From NCBI GenBank assembly GCA_963717455.1, contig OY970336.1, positions 1,426,001-1,490,000 of the forward strand: a stretch of DNA of 64,000 bases, written 5' to 3'. The position numbers were made by a program, and so were the translations under genes. The first letter of the stretch is position 1. Each line of letters begins with the position of its first letter. The notes under the pieces are model-generated. The model saw only the letters and a program-made list of their open reading frames with translations. It ran no database searches and was not told where the DNA came from. Source of the DNA: Bog-473 sp963717455. GTDB taxonomy: Bacteria > Actinomycetota > Acidimicrobiia > Acidimicrobiales > RAAP-2. Below are positions 1 through 8,084 of this stretch, piece by piece.

Positions 1-2
1 GG

Positions 3-1580
3 ACGGGCGGTCCCAAGGTGGCGGTGATCTCCGCCACCGGGCGCATCGCCGCCCACGCCTTCGAGGCGGTCGGCGTCGACTTGTCCCACGACGGCGGGGC
101 GGAGCAGTCGCCCCGGGCCTGGTGGGACGCCATCGTGGCCTCGGCCCGCCGGGCCCTCGCCGACAGCGGCCTGGCGCCCGGGCGGGTGGTCGGCGTCGGG
201 TGCACCTCGCAGTGGATGGGCACCGTGCCGGTCGACGACGGCGGCCAGGCCCTCGGCCCGGCCATCATCTGGATGGACTCACGGGGCGCCAAGGCCGTCC
301 GCGAGACGGTCCGCGGTGCGCTCAACGTGCAGGGCTACTCCGCCTCCAAGCTGGCACGCTGGGTGCGGCGCACCGGGGGGATCCCGAGCCTGTCGGGCAA
401 GGACCCGGTGGGCCACATCCACTTCCTGCGCGAGCAGCGTCCCGAGGTCTACGCCGCAACGGCGGTCTTCCTCGAGCCGGTCGACTACCTCAACCTGCGC
501 CTGACCGGGCTGGCCCGGGCCTCGCACGACTCCATCACCGGGCACTGGGTCACCGACAACCGCAACATCTCGGCGATCTCATATGACGACGCGCTCATAG
601 AGCTGGCCGGCCTTGAGCGCTCGAAGCTGCCCGACCTCGTCCCGACGGGCAGCGTGCTGGGTGGGCTTTCCGCCGCCGCGGCCGCCGAGCTCGGCCTGCT
701 GGCCGGCACCCCGGTTGTCACGGGAACCGGCGACCTCCATTCGGCCGCCGTGGGCTCGGGGGCCGTGGCGGACTTCGACGCCCACCTCTATATCGGGACC
801 TCCAGCTGGATCAGCTGCCACGTCTCCTTCAAGAAGACCGACGCGCTGACCAACATCGCCTCCATCCCCTCGGGGATCCCGGGCCGCTACCTGCTGGCCG
901 ACGAGCACGAGACCGGCGGTGCCTGCCTGACCTGGATCCGCGACAACCTGCTGTTCCCCGACGACGCCCTGGCGGTGACCGGCCACGCCGTCGCGCCCGA
1001 CGGCTTCTTCGGGACGCTCAACGACATGGCCTCGTCCGTGCCGGCCGGCTCGCACGGCGTGCTCTTCACCCCGTGGCTGAACGGCGAGCGCTCGCCCGTC
1101 GACGACCACACCATTCGGGGGGGCTTCCACAACATCTCGCTGTCGTCGACCCACGCCGACATGGTGCGCGCCGTCTTCGAGGGCGTCGCCCTCAACTCGG
1201 CCTGGCTGCTGGGCGCCGTCGAGAAGTTCTGCAAGCGCCGGCTCGAGACGCTGGCCTTCGTCGGGGGCGGCGCCAACTCCGACCTGTGGTCGCAGATCCA
1301 CGCCGACGCCACCGGGCGCACCATCCGCCAAGTGGCCGACCCGGTGCTGGCCAACGTGCGCGGCGCCGGGCTGCTCACGCTGCTCGCCCTCGGCCACATC
1401 ACGGTGGCCGACATCCCCGGCACGGTGCGGGTCAAGGCCACCTACGAGCCGGATCCGGCCGCGGCCGAGGTCTACGCCGGGCTCCTCAAGGAGTTCGTCA
1501 ACCTCTACGAGAAGACGAAGGGCATCCACAAGCGACTGAACGGTCGCCGGCTGCACCAAGCCGCGCCCCCGGCCCCCTGA
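3..1580 (+). CDS. FGGY-family carbohydrate kinase (xylulokinase-like), 5' end outside window
   Basis: Predicted ATP-dependent kinase of a sugar or polyol in the cytoplasm. The frame is open to the left edge and its first residues (TGGPKVAVISATG) match the phosphate-binding strand of FGGY kinases just after the usual DxGT motif, so only some ten or so N-terminal residues are missing; the in-frame GTG at 18 is not the true start. Further family marks are the IIWMDSRG segment (about residue 90), GTGDLHSAAVGSG (about 240) and the C-terminal nucleotide-binding segment FVGGGANSDLW (about 420). About 525 residues are visible, normal for the family. The substrate is not determinable; xylulose is the commonest for this subgroup. 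The next gene is convergent, 23 bases away. Confidence 0.85.
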   Translation, partial: TGGPKVAVISATGRIAAHAFEAVGVDLSHDGGAEQSPRAWWDAIVASARRALADSGLAPGRVVGVGCTSQWMGTVPVDDGGQALGPAIIWMDSRGAKAVRETVRGALNVQGYSASKLARWVRRTGGIPSLSGKDPVGHIHFLREQRPEVYAATAVFLEPVDYLNLRLTGLARASHDSITGHWVTDNRNISAISYDDALIELAGLERSKLPDLVPTGSVLGGLSAAAAAELGLLAGTPVVTGTGDLHSAAVGSGAVADFDAHLYIGTSSWISCHVSFKKTDALTNIASIPSGIPGRYLLADEHETGGACLTWIRDNLLFPDDALAVTGHAVAPDGFFGTLNDMASSVPAGSHGVLFTPWLNGERSPVDDHTIRGGFHNISLSSTHADMVRAVFEGVALNSAWLLGAVEKFCKRRLETLAFVGGGANSDLWSQIHADATGRTIRQVADPVLANVRGAGLLTLLALGHITVADIPGTVRVKATYEPDPAAAEVYAGLLKEFVNLYEKTKGIHKRLNGRRLHQAAPPAP

Positions 1581-1603
1581 GCCCTCCCACCACGGGCCTG
1601 CAG

Positions 1604-3013
1604 CTACGCCTGTCGAGCGGCCAGGATCTCGTCGGCGAGCACTCTGGCGCGCTTGGTGGCCGCCGAGGCCCTGGACTGGTCGCCTTCGGCCGCCAGAACC
1701 TGCGCGTACTTCGACCACGCGTAGGTGCTCGATTCCCTCACGCCGAGGCGCTCGTTCACGAGGGCCCGGGCAACGTCAGACCGTTTCGCCCGGATGGCCG
1801 CTTCGAGAAGCGTGCGCTCCACGGCATCTCGTTGCGCGTGGCTCCCCCCGAACTCATGGAGCCGGGTCCGGACGGGCCAGAGCTCGTCGAGGACCTGCGC
1901 GTAGTCGCCGTTCTCGAAGGCGACGAGACCTCGACAGACGGGAAGGCCAACCTTGCTCGTCATGACCCAGCTCGTCGTCTCACGGTCGCTCTTCTCGACG
2001 ACGGCTTCGAGGCCCGTGACGAGCTCGCGGCAGCGCTCGAGATCCCCGGCGCCGATGAACGCCATCGCGGCGTGCACGTCGTTGAACGGGTAGTAACCAG
2101 GCGTCAGTTGGCGGCCCCAGGCATGAGCCAATGACCGCCAGCGATCGCCGACCGCCTCGTCTTCGAGGTGGAGACGCCAGAGCAGGGACGACGCGTCGAG
2201 CAGCTCGAGCGCCACGTCCTTCGAGCCATCGTGGTGCAACACCCGGTCATAGACCGCCAGCGCGCCCGGCACGTCACCCCCCTGGAGCAGGTAGAGCACG
2301 TAGTGCCACGAGTTGTGGACCTTGAGGAAGTTCCCCGTGGACCAGTTCTCCTGGTGGTCGCGCATGAACGCGACGCCCTGGGCGATCCGACCCCGCATCT
2401 CGTAGGTGTGGACCATGGCGTGGATACCCCAGACGTCGTCGGGATTGGCGGCGACGGCGTCGTGGGCCACCTCTTCGGACAGCCCGTACAGGTTGCACTC
2501 CTCGAGGCCGAAGGCGTACATGCCTTGGACGAACCCCAAATTCGAGTCGTCCGGAGTCCACGCCCAGAGTGCCCGGCCGATCCGGTCACGAAGGCTGACC
2601 GCGTCCCCCGTGAAGAAGTCGATCTGGTGGCCGACGAACAGGGCGAGCAGATCGCGAGGCCACCGCAGCGAGACGTCCGCCAGGATCGCACCTGCCCCCG
2701 CCATGTCGCCGGCGACCCACTGCCCGGCGGCCGCCAGATGGGCCTGCTCTCGGGGAGCCAAGACACTGGGGTTTCCCGCAATGCCCGCCAGAGCCTCGCG
2801 GGCATCGGCGACGCTCGCCGCCTCGGTTGACATCAGCGACAGGTACGCCCCGAAGACACCGGCCATTGCGCACCGAGGGTCGGCGGCACACGCCGACGCC
2901 TGTGCCTCGACCACCTCGATCTGGAAACGAACGAGATGATGCACCGCCCGGTCGTAATGGACCGTTGCCTCGGTCGAACCGGTCAGCGTGAGGCCCTGCA
3001 TGTCGGTTCCCAT
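1604..3013 (-). CDS. Tetratricopeptide-repeat protein, TTC38-like
   Basis: A 469-residue soluble alpha-helical protein with no signal peptide. Degenerate TPR units run along its whole length, with segments such as WGIHAMVHTYEMRGR and NDVHAAMAFIGAGDLERC, and the order resembles the bacterial TTC38-like family. That family has no defined biochemical role and is thought to be a protein-interaction scaffold. I chose the ATG at 3013 because it has GAGG five bases upstream; a GTG at 3019 is an alternative. It is transcribed away from a 134-base gap holding a plausible promoter and ends tail-to-tail against the sugar kinase. No catalytic residues are evident. Confidence 0.75.
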   Translation of the reverse strand: MGTDMQGLTLTGSTEATVHYDRAVHHLVRFQIEVVEAQASACAADPRCAMAGVFGAYLSLMSTEAASVADAREALAGIAGNPSVLAPREQAHLAAAGQWVAGDMAGAGAILADVSLRWPRDLLALFVGHQIDFFTGDAVSLRDRIGRALWAWTPDDSNLGFVQGMYAFGLEECNLYGLSEEVAHDAVAANPDDVWGIHAMVHTYEMRGRIAQGVAFMRDHQENWSTGNFLKVHNSWHYVLYLLQGGDVPGALAVYDRVLHHDGSKDVALELLDASSLLWRLHLEDEAVGDRWRSLAHAWGRQLTPGYYPFNDVHAAMAFIGAGDLERCRELVTGLEAVVEKSDRETTSWVMTSKVGLPVCRGLVAFENGDYAQVLDELWPVRTRLHEFGGSHAQRDAVERTLLEAAIRAKRSDVARALVNERLGVRESSTYAWSKYAQVLAAEGDQSRASAATKRARVLADEILAARQA

Positions 3014-3066
3014 CGCCACCTCGCTTTCCGCGCGGCGGCCGCGGCTCGCCCCCGGCCGGATACCGC

Positions 3067-3094
3067 AGCGTACAGAAATGACCCAGGGTGCAAA
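3067..3094 (-). promoter_or_regulatory. Candidate promoter of the TPR gene
   Basis: On the minus strand TTTGCA (3094-3089), 16 bases, then TACGCT (3072-3067). The -10 fits the TAnnnT pattern seen before many genes here. It predicts an mRNA with about 50 bases of leader, consistent with the Shine-Dalgarno sequence of the TPR gene. Pattern match only. Confidence 0.4.
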
Positions 3095-3147
3095 TCAGGT
3101 CGTCGTCGGACCGGCGCGGCACGTCCATGCCCGCCGGCACCGGCTCG

Positions 3148-3999
3148 TTACCTGCGGTCCACCAGCGCGCGCAGCCGCCCCCGGCGGCCGGACCCCTTCG
3201 TGATCACCAGGCCCAGCGAGGTCGTCTCGTAGTCGCCCAACCGGGTGCGCAGGTGGACGTCGGTGTAGGGCGGTACGTCGACGTGGAGGTCCTCGGGCGT
3301 GTCCCCGAGGGTGAAGTCGACGTCGATGGCGTGCCCGGCCCGGCGCAGCCGGTCCACCAGCGCCTCGATGTCACGGCGCCGGTAGAACACCGTCCCGCCC
3401 GCCTCCAGCGTCTCGTCGTTGGAGCCGACCAGGTACTCGGTGGTGTGGACGGCCACCCCGCCCGGTTTCAGGCACTCGATCGACGCCATGACGAAGTCAG
3501 CCCCGGCGGCCAGGGTGCCGAGGTGCTCAAGAGCGCAAGAGGACCACGTGAAGTCGAAGCCGCGCAGGTCGGAGGGGACCGCCTTCATGTCGACGGGACG
3601 GAAGCGGACCCTGCGGCCGAACTCCCCGGCGGGGCACAGCCCGTGCGTGTTGAGATGCTCGAGCCCGCCGGCCCACTCGACCTCGGAGTCCGTCCAACCG
3701 GACGCCACCGCCGCATCGTGTGGCTGGTCGGTGGCGACGAGGTCACAGCCCGCGTCGGCGAACAGCGCGACGAGCGGCTCCTGGCCGACGCCGAAGCCCA
3801 GGCCGGCCCGGCCCGGCGCCAGCAGGCCACGCTCGCGCAGCGCTTCTGCGATGAACAGCCACTCCCACATCTTGCGGTGGAGCATGACGTCGCGCCCGTC
3901 GTCGTCCCCCGAGGCCCACATGGGACGCAGCCGGTTCGCCCAGGCCCGCAGCTCCGCGGAGCGCAACGACTCGGCCGAGCACAGTTGCGAGCGCAGCAT
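3148..3999 (-). CDS. Class I SAM-dependent methyltransferase
   Basis: 283 residues. A glycine-rich SAM-binding motif (GLGFGVGQEPLVALFA, about residues 66-81) is followed by the acidic end of strand 2 (LVATDQ), a motif near FDFTWSSCALEHLG typical of Methyltransf_11 proteins, and ECLKPGGVAVHTTEY, the post-motif III strand. These support a Rossmann-fold methyltransferase; the acceptor is unknown. A basic C-terminal tail follows. The ATG at 3999 has no Shine-Dalgarno but lies nine bases after TAAGGT on the minus strand, so a short or absent leader is possible. It lies between the TPR gene and the glutamine synthetase gene, all on the minus strand but separated by gaps of 74-134 bases. Confidence 0.75.
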   Translation of the reverse strand: MLRSQLCSAESLRSAELRAWANRLRPMWASGDDDGRDVMLHRKMWEWLFIAEALRERGLLAPGRAGLGFGVGQEPLVALFADAGCDLVATDQPHDAAVASGWTDSEVEWAGGLEHLNTHGLCPAGEFGRRVRFRPVDMKAVPSDLRGFDFTWSSCALEHLGTLAAGADFVMASIECLKPGGVAVHTTEYLVGSNDETLEAGGTVFYRRRDIEALVDRLRRAGHAIDVDFTLGDTPEDLHVDVPPYTDVHLRTRLGDYETTSLGLVITKGSGRRGRLRALVDRR

Positions 4000-4073
4000 G
4001 ACCGGTCGACCTTACCGGGGGCGGGCCCGGGCGGGTGTGGTGCCCGAGGCGACCGATGCCCGCTCTCCTCCGG

Positions 4074-5432
4074 TCAGATCCGCTCGAAGTTCCGGGCCAG
4101 CTCCCAGTCCGTCACATGACGGTTGCAGGCCGCCCACTCCTCCTCGGCCGTGTTCAGCAGGTGGTGGTGCACGTCGGGCCCGAACGCCTCGAGCGCCACT
4201 GGCGAATCTCGCAAACCGGCGATCGCCTCCACCAGGGTGGAGGGGATGCGCGGGACGTCGGTCGCCTCGTAGGCGTTGCGGGGGTAGGGGTCGCCCAGCT
4301 CGAGCTCGTGGTCGATGCCGTAGAGGCCGGCCGCAATGGCGGCGGCCACCACGAGATACGGATTCACGTCTGCGCCGGGGATCCGGGACTCGACACGCCG
4401 CCCGGCGCCGTGCCCGACCACCCGGAAGCCGCACGTCCGGTTGTCCTCGCCCCACACCACGGCGGTGGGCGCCCAGCTCCCGGGCACGTAGCGCCGGTAG
4501 GAGTTCACCGTCGGCGCGGCGCACCAGGCCAGCTCGCGCGCCGCGTGCAGCTGCCCCGCCAGGAAGCGGCGCCCGACGGCCGACAGGCCGCTCGGGTGCG
4601 ACGGGTCCGCCATCAGTGCGTCGCCGCTCTCGGTGTCCCACAGGCTGGTGTGCACGTGGCAGGAAGAGCCGACGTCCTCCATCGTCCACTTGGCCATGAA
4701 CGTCGCCGCCCGACCCTCTTGGGTCGCGATCTCCTTGATCCCGTTCTTGAACACCAGGTGGCGGTCCGCCGTCACCAGCGCCTCGTCGTAGGTGACGTTC
4801 ACCTCGTGCTGCCCCCGCCCCGCCTCGCCCTTGGAGAACTCGACCGGGATGTCGGCCCCGACCATCTGGTTGCGGATGCGCCGCAGGATGTACTCCTCGC
4901 GCGTCGTCTGCAGCAGCTGGTAGTCCTCGATCGTCGACGTGTGCGGCGTCAAACCCTTCCACCCCTTGGCGTCGGCCTCCTCGTAGGAGTCGCGGAAGAG
5001 GAAGAACTCGAGCTCGGTCGCGCTGCACACTCGCAGCCCCCGCTCGGCCGCCCGCTCCAGCTGGCGCCGCAGGATCTGCCGGGGCGACACCTCGACCGGC
5101 GACCCCGCCTCGTCGGTGAGGTCGCAGATGACGAAGGCGGTCCCGTCCAGCCACGGGATGCGCCGTGCCGTCGTGTAGTCGGGCCGGCACACGAAGTCGC
5201 CGTAGCCCGTGTCCCAGTTGGTGAAGTGGTAGCCCGGCAGCGGGGTCATATCAATGTCGACGGCGAGGAGGTAGTCACAGCACTCGATGCCGTGCTCGGC
5301 GACGTGGGAGGTGAAGAAGTCCGCCGTCACCCGCTTCCCGACTGGCCGGCCGTACATGTCGGGAAAGGCCACCACGACCGTGTCGATCGACCCGTCGGCG
5401 ATACCTGCGTCTATGAGCTCACGACCTGGCAT
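4074..5432 (-). CDS. Glutamine synthetase-family protein (gamma-glutamylputrescine synthetase-like)
   Basis: 452 residues with the full GS catalytic core: ELEFFLFRD (metal-binding Glu), KGEAGRGQHEVNV (Glu/His metal ligands), SCHVHTSLWD (His), PTVNSYRRYVPG and RRVESRIPGADVNPYL (Arg substrate residues). The adenylylation-loop Tyr context of GSI-beta enzymes is replaced by NAYEATDVPRIPSTL, as in PuuA/GlnA-like enzymes that glutamylate amines. The divergent neighbour is a PuuD-like gamma-glutamyl hydrolase and an SSADH lies downstream, favouring a role in polyamine or GABA catabolism over ammonia assimilation. The start is the ATG at 5432; the frame is open far upstream but those extra codons show no GS similarity. 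True assimilatory GS cannot be fully excluded. Confidence 0.85.
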   Translation of the reverse strand: MPGRELIDAGIADGSIDTVVVAFPDMYGRPVGKRVTADFFTSHVAEHGIECCDYLLAVDIDMTPLPGYHFTNWDTGYGDFVCRPDYTTARRIPWLDGTAFVICDLTDEAGSPVEVSPRQILRRQLERAAERGLRVCSATELEFFLFRDSYEEADAKGWKGLTPHTSTIEDYQLLQTTREEYILRRIRNQMVGADIPVEFSKGEAGRGQHEVNVTYDEALVTADRHLVFKNGIKEIATQEGRAATFMAKWTMEDVGSSCHVHTSLWDTESGDALMADPSHPSGLSAVGRRFLAGQLHAARELAWCAAPTVNSYRRYVPGSWAPTAVVWGEDNRTCGFRVVGHGAGRRVESRIPGADVNPYLVVAAAIAAGLYGIDHELELGDPYPRNAYEATDVPRIPSTLVEAIAGLRDSPVALEAFGPDVHHHLLNTAEEEWAACNRHVTDWELARNFERI

Positions 5433-5495
5433 GCGCCATGTTGACCGCGCTGCGGGCGACCGTCCAGCCCGTATGTACGCTGGGTCGGTGCCGCG

Positions 5496-6263
5496 ATGCG
5501 CCCCGCCACGACCATGATCCCGCTCATCGGTGTCTCGACCTACGTGGCCGACGCCAGCTGGGCCACCTGGGAGCGCCGGTCCGCCGTCCTGCCCGAGTCC
5601 TACTTCGAGCTGGTGGCCGCCGCCGGCGGTCGGCCCCTGCTCCTTCCCCCGGCGAGCACGGCCCCGGGTGGCCCGGGGGCGGGCGCCGACGAGGTCATAG
5701 ACGTCCTCGACGGGCTGGTCCTGACCGGTGGCGGCGACGTCGACCCCCTGGCCTACGACGAGGACGCGGTGCCCGAGGTCGCCGGCGTCGACCCCAACCG
5801 TGACGCCAGCGAGCGCGCCCTTCTGGCCGCCGCCCTCCGGGTCGACATGCCTGTGCTCGCCATCTGCCGGGGCTGCCAGGTCCTCAACGTGGAGCTGGGG
5901 GGCACACTGCACCAGCACCTGCCCGACGTGGTCGGGCACCTCGAACACCGCAGCGCCCCCTTCGTCTTCGGCGACCTCGAAGTCGAGACCGTCCCCGGTT
6001 CCGCCGCCGCCGCCGTCTTCGGGGACGCCCCCACGGTGCGCTGCTCGCACCACCAGGCCATCCGTGACCTCGGGCAAGGGCTGGTCTCGACGGCGACCAC
6101 GAAGGACGGCGTGATCGAGGCGGTCGAGCTGCCGTCGGCACGCTTCGTCCTCGGCGTGCAGTGGCACCCCGAGGAGCAGAGGGACCAGCGCCCCTTCGAC
6201 GCGCTGGTTCGTGCCGCCATCGAATTCCGGCGCGCGCGACACTCCGTGCGCCAGAGCGCGTAG
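5496..6263 (+). CDS. Gamma-glutamyl-GABA hydrolase-like class I glutamine amidotransferase (peptidase C26)
   Basis: 255 residues. Nucleophile Cys is residue 124 in AICRGCQVLNVELGG and the His-Glu pair is in GVQWHPEEQ; LTGGGDVDPLAY and the early GVSTYV strand are typical of the PuuD/C26 branch. The family releases glutamate from gamma-glutamyl amines such as gamma-glutamyl-GABA. It is divergent from the PuuA-like synthetase with a 63-base gap, suggesting a shared control region. Start is uncertain: ATG 5496 or ATG 5514 (MIPLIGVSTY), the latter closer to family N-termini. The next gene begins three bases after the stop, so the two are probably co-transcribed. Confidence 0.85.
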   Translation: MRPATTMIPLIGVSTYVADASWATWERRSAVLPESYFELVAAAGGRPLLLPPASTAPGGPGAGADEVIDVLDGLVLTGGGDVDPLAYDEDAVPEVAGVDPNRDASERALLAAALRVDMPVLAICRGCQVLNVELGGTLHQHLPDVVGHLEHRSAPFVFGDLEVETVPGSAAAAVFGDAPTVRCSHHQAIRDLGQGLVSTATTKDGVIEAVELPSARFVLGVQWHPEEQRDQRPFDALVRAAIEFRRARHSVRQSA

Positions 6264-6266
6264 CGC

Positions 6267-7061
6267 GTGACGTCGCCGAGCGTCAGCGGCCGGGTCGCCG
6301 TGGTGACCGGGGCCAGCCGCGGCCTGGGCGCCGGGCTGGCGGTGCACTTCGCCGCCTCGGGCATGCACCTCGGCCTGTGCGCCCGGCCTCGCCCCGTCCT
6401 GGCCGCGCGCACCCGGCCCACGGCGCAGGACGGCCGCATCGTCTCGTCCGAAGCGCCCGTCTTGTCCGCCGTCGACGTCACCGACCGCGACGCGGTGGCC
6501 GGCTTCGCCCAGGCGGTCGTCGCTCGATTCGGCCGCATCGACCTCTGGATCAACAACGCGGGCCTGCTCGGGCCCATCGGGCCCCTGGCCCTCGCCGACC
6601 CCGACCGCATCCGGCGCACCATCGACGTCAACGTCACCGGCGTGCTGAACGGGTCGGCCGTGTTCGCCCAGCACGTGCGCTCCCGGCCGGGAGAGGGGGT
6701 GCTCGTCAACATCTCCAGCGGCGCCGCCACCAACCCCTACGAGGGCTGGGCCGCCTACGGCGCCACCAAGGCCGCGGTCGACCAGCTCACGCGCGTGGTG
6801 GCACTCGAGGAGGCCCCCCACGGCCTGGCCGCCTACGCGCTGTCGCCCGGGCTGGTCGACACCGACATGCAGGCGGCAATCCGCGCCACCGACGAGTCCG
6901 CGTTCCCCGAGGTGGGCCGGTTCCGCCGCGCCGCCGAGGAGCACCGCTTCAACTCCCCGGCCTGGGTGGCCGAGCACATCTCGACCCTGGCCTTCGGCCC
7001 GCAGCGGCCCGACACGGTCGTCCTGCGGGTCCCGGACCAGACGGTCGGCCTCGCCGGGTAA
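6267..7061 (+). CDS. Short-chain dehydrogenase/reductase
   Basis: 264-residue classical SDR. It has the NAD(P)-binding TGASRGLG motif at about residues 14-21, NNAG near 92, the catalytic Ser in NISSGAA and the YGATK Tyr/Lys pair near 170. Beyond the oxidoreductase fold the substrate is unknown. It starts with GTG three bases after the PuuD-like stop, implying one operon, so it may act on a related amine- or aldehyde-derived compound; that link is inference. A segment after strand 2 (RPRPVLAARTRPTAQDGR) is proline/arginine rich and lacks the usual loop that senses cofactor type. Confidence 0.85.
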   Translation: MTSPSVSGRVAVVTGASRGLGAGLAVHFAASGMHLGLCARPRPVLAARTRPTAQDGRIVSSEAPVLSAVDVTDRDAVAGFAQAVVARFGRIDLWINNAGLLGPIGPLALADPDRIRRTIDVNVTGVLNGSAVFAQHVRSRPGEGVLVNISSGAATNPYEGWAAYGATKAAVDQLTRVVALEEAPHGLAAYALSPGLVDTDMQAAIRATDESAFPEVGRFRRAAEEHRFNSPAWVAEHISTLAFGPQRPDTVVLRVPDQTVGLAG

Positions 7062-7072
7062 GGTTCGCGCCC

Positions 7073-7216
7073 ATGCCCAAGAGCGGTGCCAGGAAGGTCG
7101 TCAAGCCCGTGGCCGCGGCCGCCGTGACGCTGGGGACCATCGCCAGCATCTGGTGGTTCGCGCTCAAGCCCCGCCGCAAGGCCCGGCACGACGGGATCAG
7201 CACCGAGAAGAGATAG
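7073..7216 (+). CDS. Predicted 47-residue single-pass membrane protein
   Basis: A small open frame right after the SDR gene. A basic N-terminus (MPKSGARKVVK) precedes one hydrophobic helix (about residues 12-30, ending IASIWWFAL) and a very basic C-terminus (KPRRKARHDG), giving an N-in or anchor-like topology. TAAGGT, itself overlapping the SDR stop, ends eight bases before the ATG. There is no homologue I recognise, and short GC-rich frames can be spurious; the charge-helix-charge pattern and the close spacing to the SDR are the support. Confidence 0.5.
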   Translation: MPKSGARKVVKPVAAAAVTLGTIASIWWFALKPRRKARHDGISTEKR

Positions 7217-7263
7217 GCAGGCCGCCCCGCCCCCGACGCCGGGCCGACCGCCCGGGGCCACCG

Positions 7264-8052
7264 TCACCTCACCGGCGTCAACCCCTTCACCATCAGAGGC
7301 AAAGCCTCGCTGATCGACCTGTGCACGACCACGTCGGCCAGCGAGTCCATCTCGGTCGGGTCGCCGTTCACGATGATCAGAACCGCGCCGTGGCGCACGG
7401 CGACTGGCACGAGCCCGGCGGCGGGGAACACGGCCAGCGTCGAGCCCACCGCGAGCAGCAGGTCGCATGTCGCCGCCGCCGCCTCCGCCCGGAACAGGTC
7501 CTCGGCGACCAGGTTCTGGCCGAAGAGGATGGTGGCCGACTTGAGGATGCCACCGCACGCCGCGCCGTCGGCCAGCGTCACCGTGCAGGACGGGTCGTCC
7601 TCGCCGGCCCGCACCCGCTCGTGCACCGGCTCCGCAGGCTGGCGGTCGCCACAGGTCAGGCACACCACCTCGAGCGCCGTGCCGTGGATCTCGACGATCC
7701 GGCCCGGGTCGGTGCCGGCCTTCTGGTGCAGCCCGTCGATGTTCTGCGTCACGAGCGTGTCCAGCCGGCCGCTGCGCTCGAGGTCCACCAGGGCCCGGTG
7801 CCCGGCGTTGGGCTCCGACGCCCACATCGATGAGGTGAGGCGGTTCTGCCACGCACGCCGCCGCTGCTCGGGGTCCACGACGTAGGCCTGGAGCGTCGCC
7901 GCCTTCTCGGCTCCCGGATTCTTCGTCCACACACCCTGGGGCCCTCGGAAATCGGGGATGCCAGAGTCGGTCGAGATGCCGGCTCCGGTCAGCACGACGA
8001 CACGCCGGGCTCGCTCGAGCAGGGCGCGGGTGTCGTCGATGTCGCCGTTCAT
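7264..8052 (-). CDS. cobB: NAD-dependent protein deacylase, sirtuin family
   Basis: 262-residue SIR2 protein. VLTGAGISTDSGIPDFRG binds NAD, TQNIDGLHQKAG and the catalytic His in EIHGT follow, and two Cys pairs (CLTCGD and CTVTLADGAACGG) supply the structural zinc site. The late GSTLAVFPAAGL and IIVNGDPTEMD segments are also typical. It would remove acetyl or acyl groups from protein lysines using NAD. It is divergent from an AMP-forming acyl-CoA synthetase with only 32 bases between starts; such synthetases are classic sirtuin substrates through the Lys of their C-terminal PxxxxGK motif. The deacylase class (acetyl, succinyl or other) cannot be fixed from sequence alone. Confidence 0.92.
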   Translation of the reverse strand: MNGDIDDTRALLERARRVVVLTGAGISTDSGIPDFRGPQGVWTKNPGAEKAATLQAYVVDPEQRRRAWQNRLTSSMWASEPNAGHRALVDLERSGRLDTLVTQNIDGLHQKAGTDPGRIVEIHGTALEVVCLTCGDRQPAEPVHERVRAGEDDPSCTVTLADGAACGGILKSATILFGQNLVAEDLFRAEAAAATCDLLLAVGSTLAVFPAAGLVPVAVRHGAVLIIVNGDPTEMDSLADVVVHRSISEALPLMVKGLTPVR

Positions 8053-8084
8053 CCCTGCGCCATGGTGGCACGTACGCTGCCCCG

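Noticed and set aside
5476..5490. Leaderless GTG at 5488 after TACGCT for the PuuD-like gene
   Set aside because: The GTG is out of frame with the amidotransferase, so it cannot be its start.
5433..6977. A 515-codon upstream extension of the glutamine synthetase frame
   Set aside because: It is antisense to the PuuD-like and SDR genes, has no family similarity, and the GS N-terminus begins at 5432.
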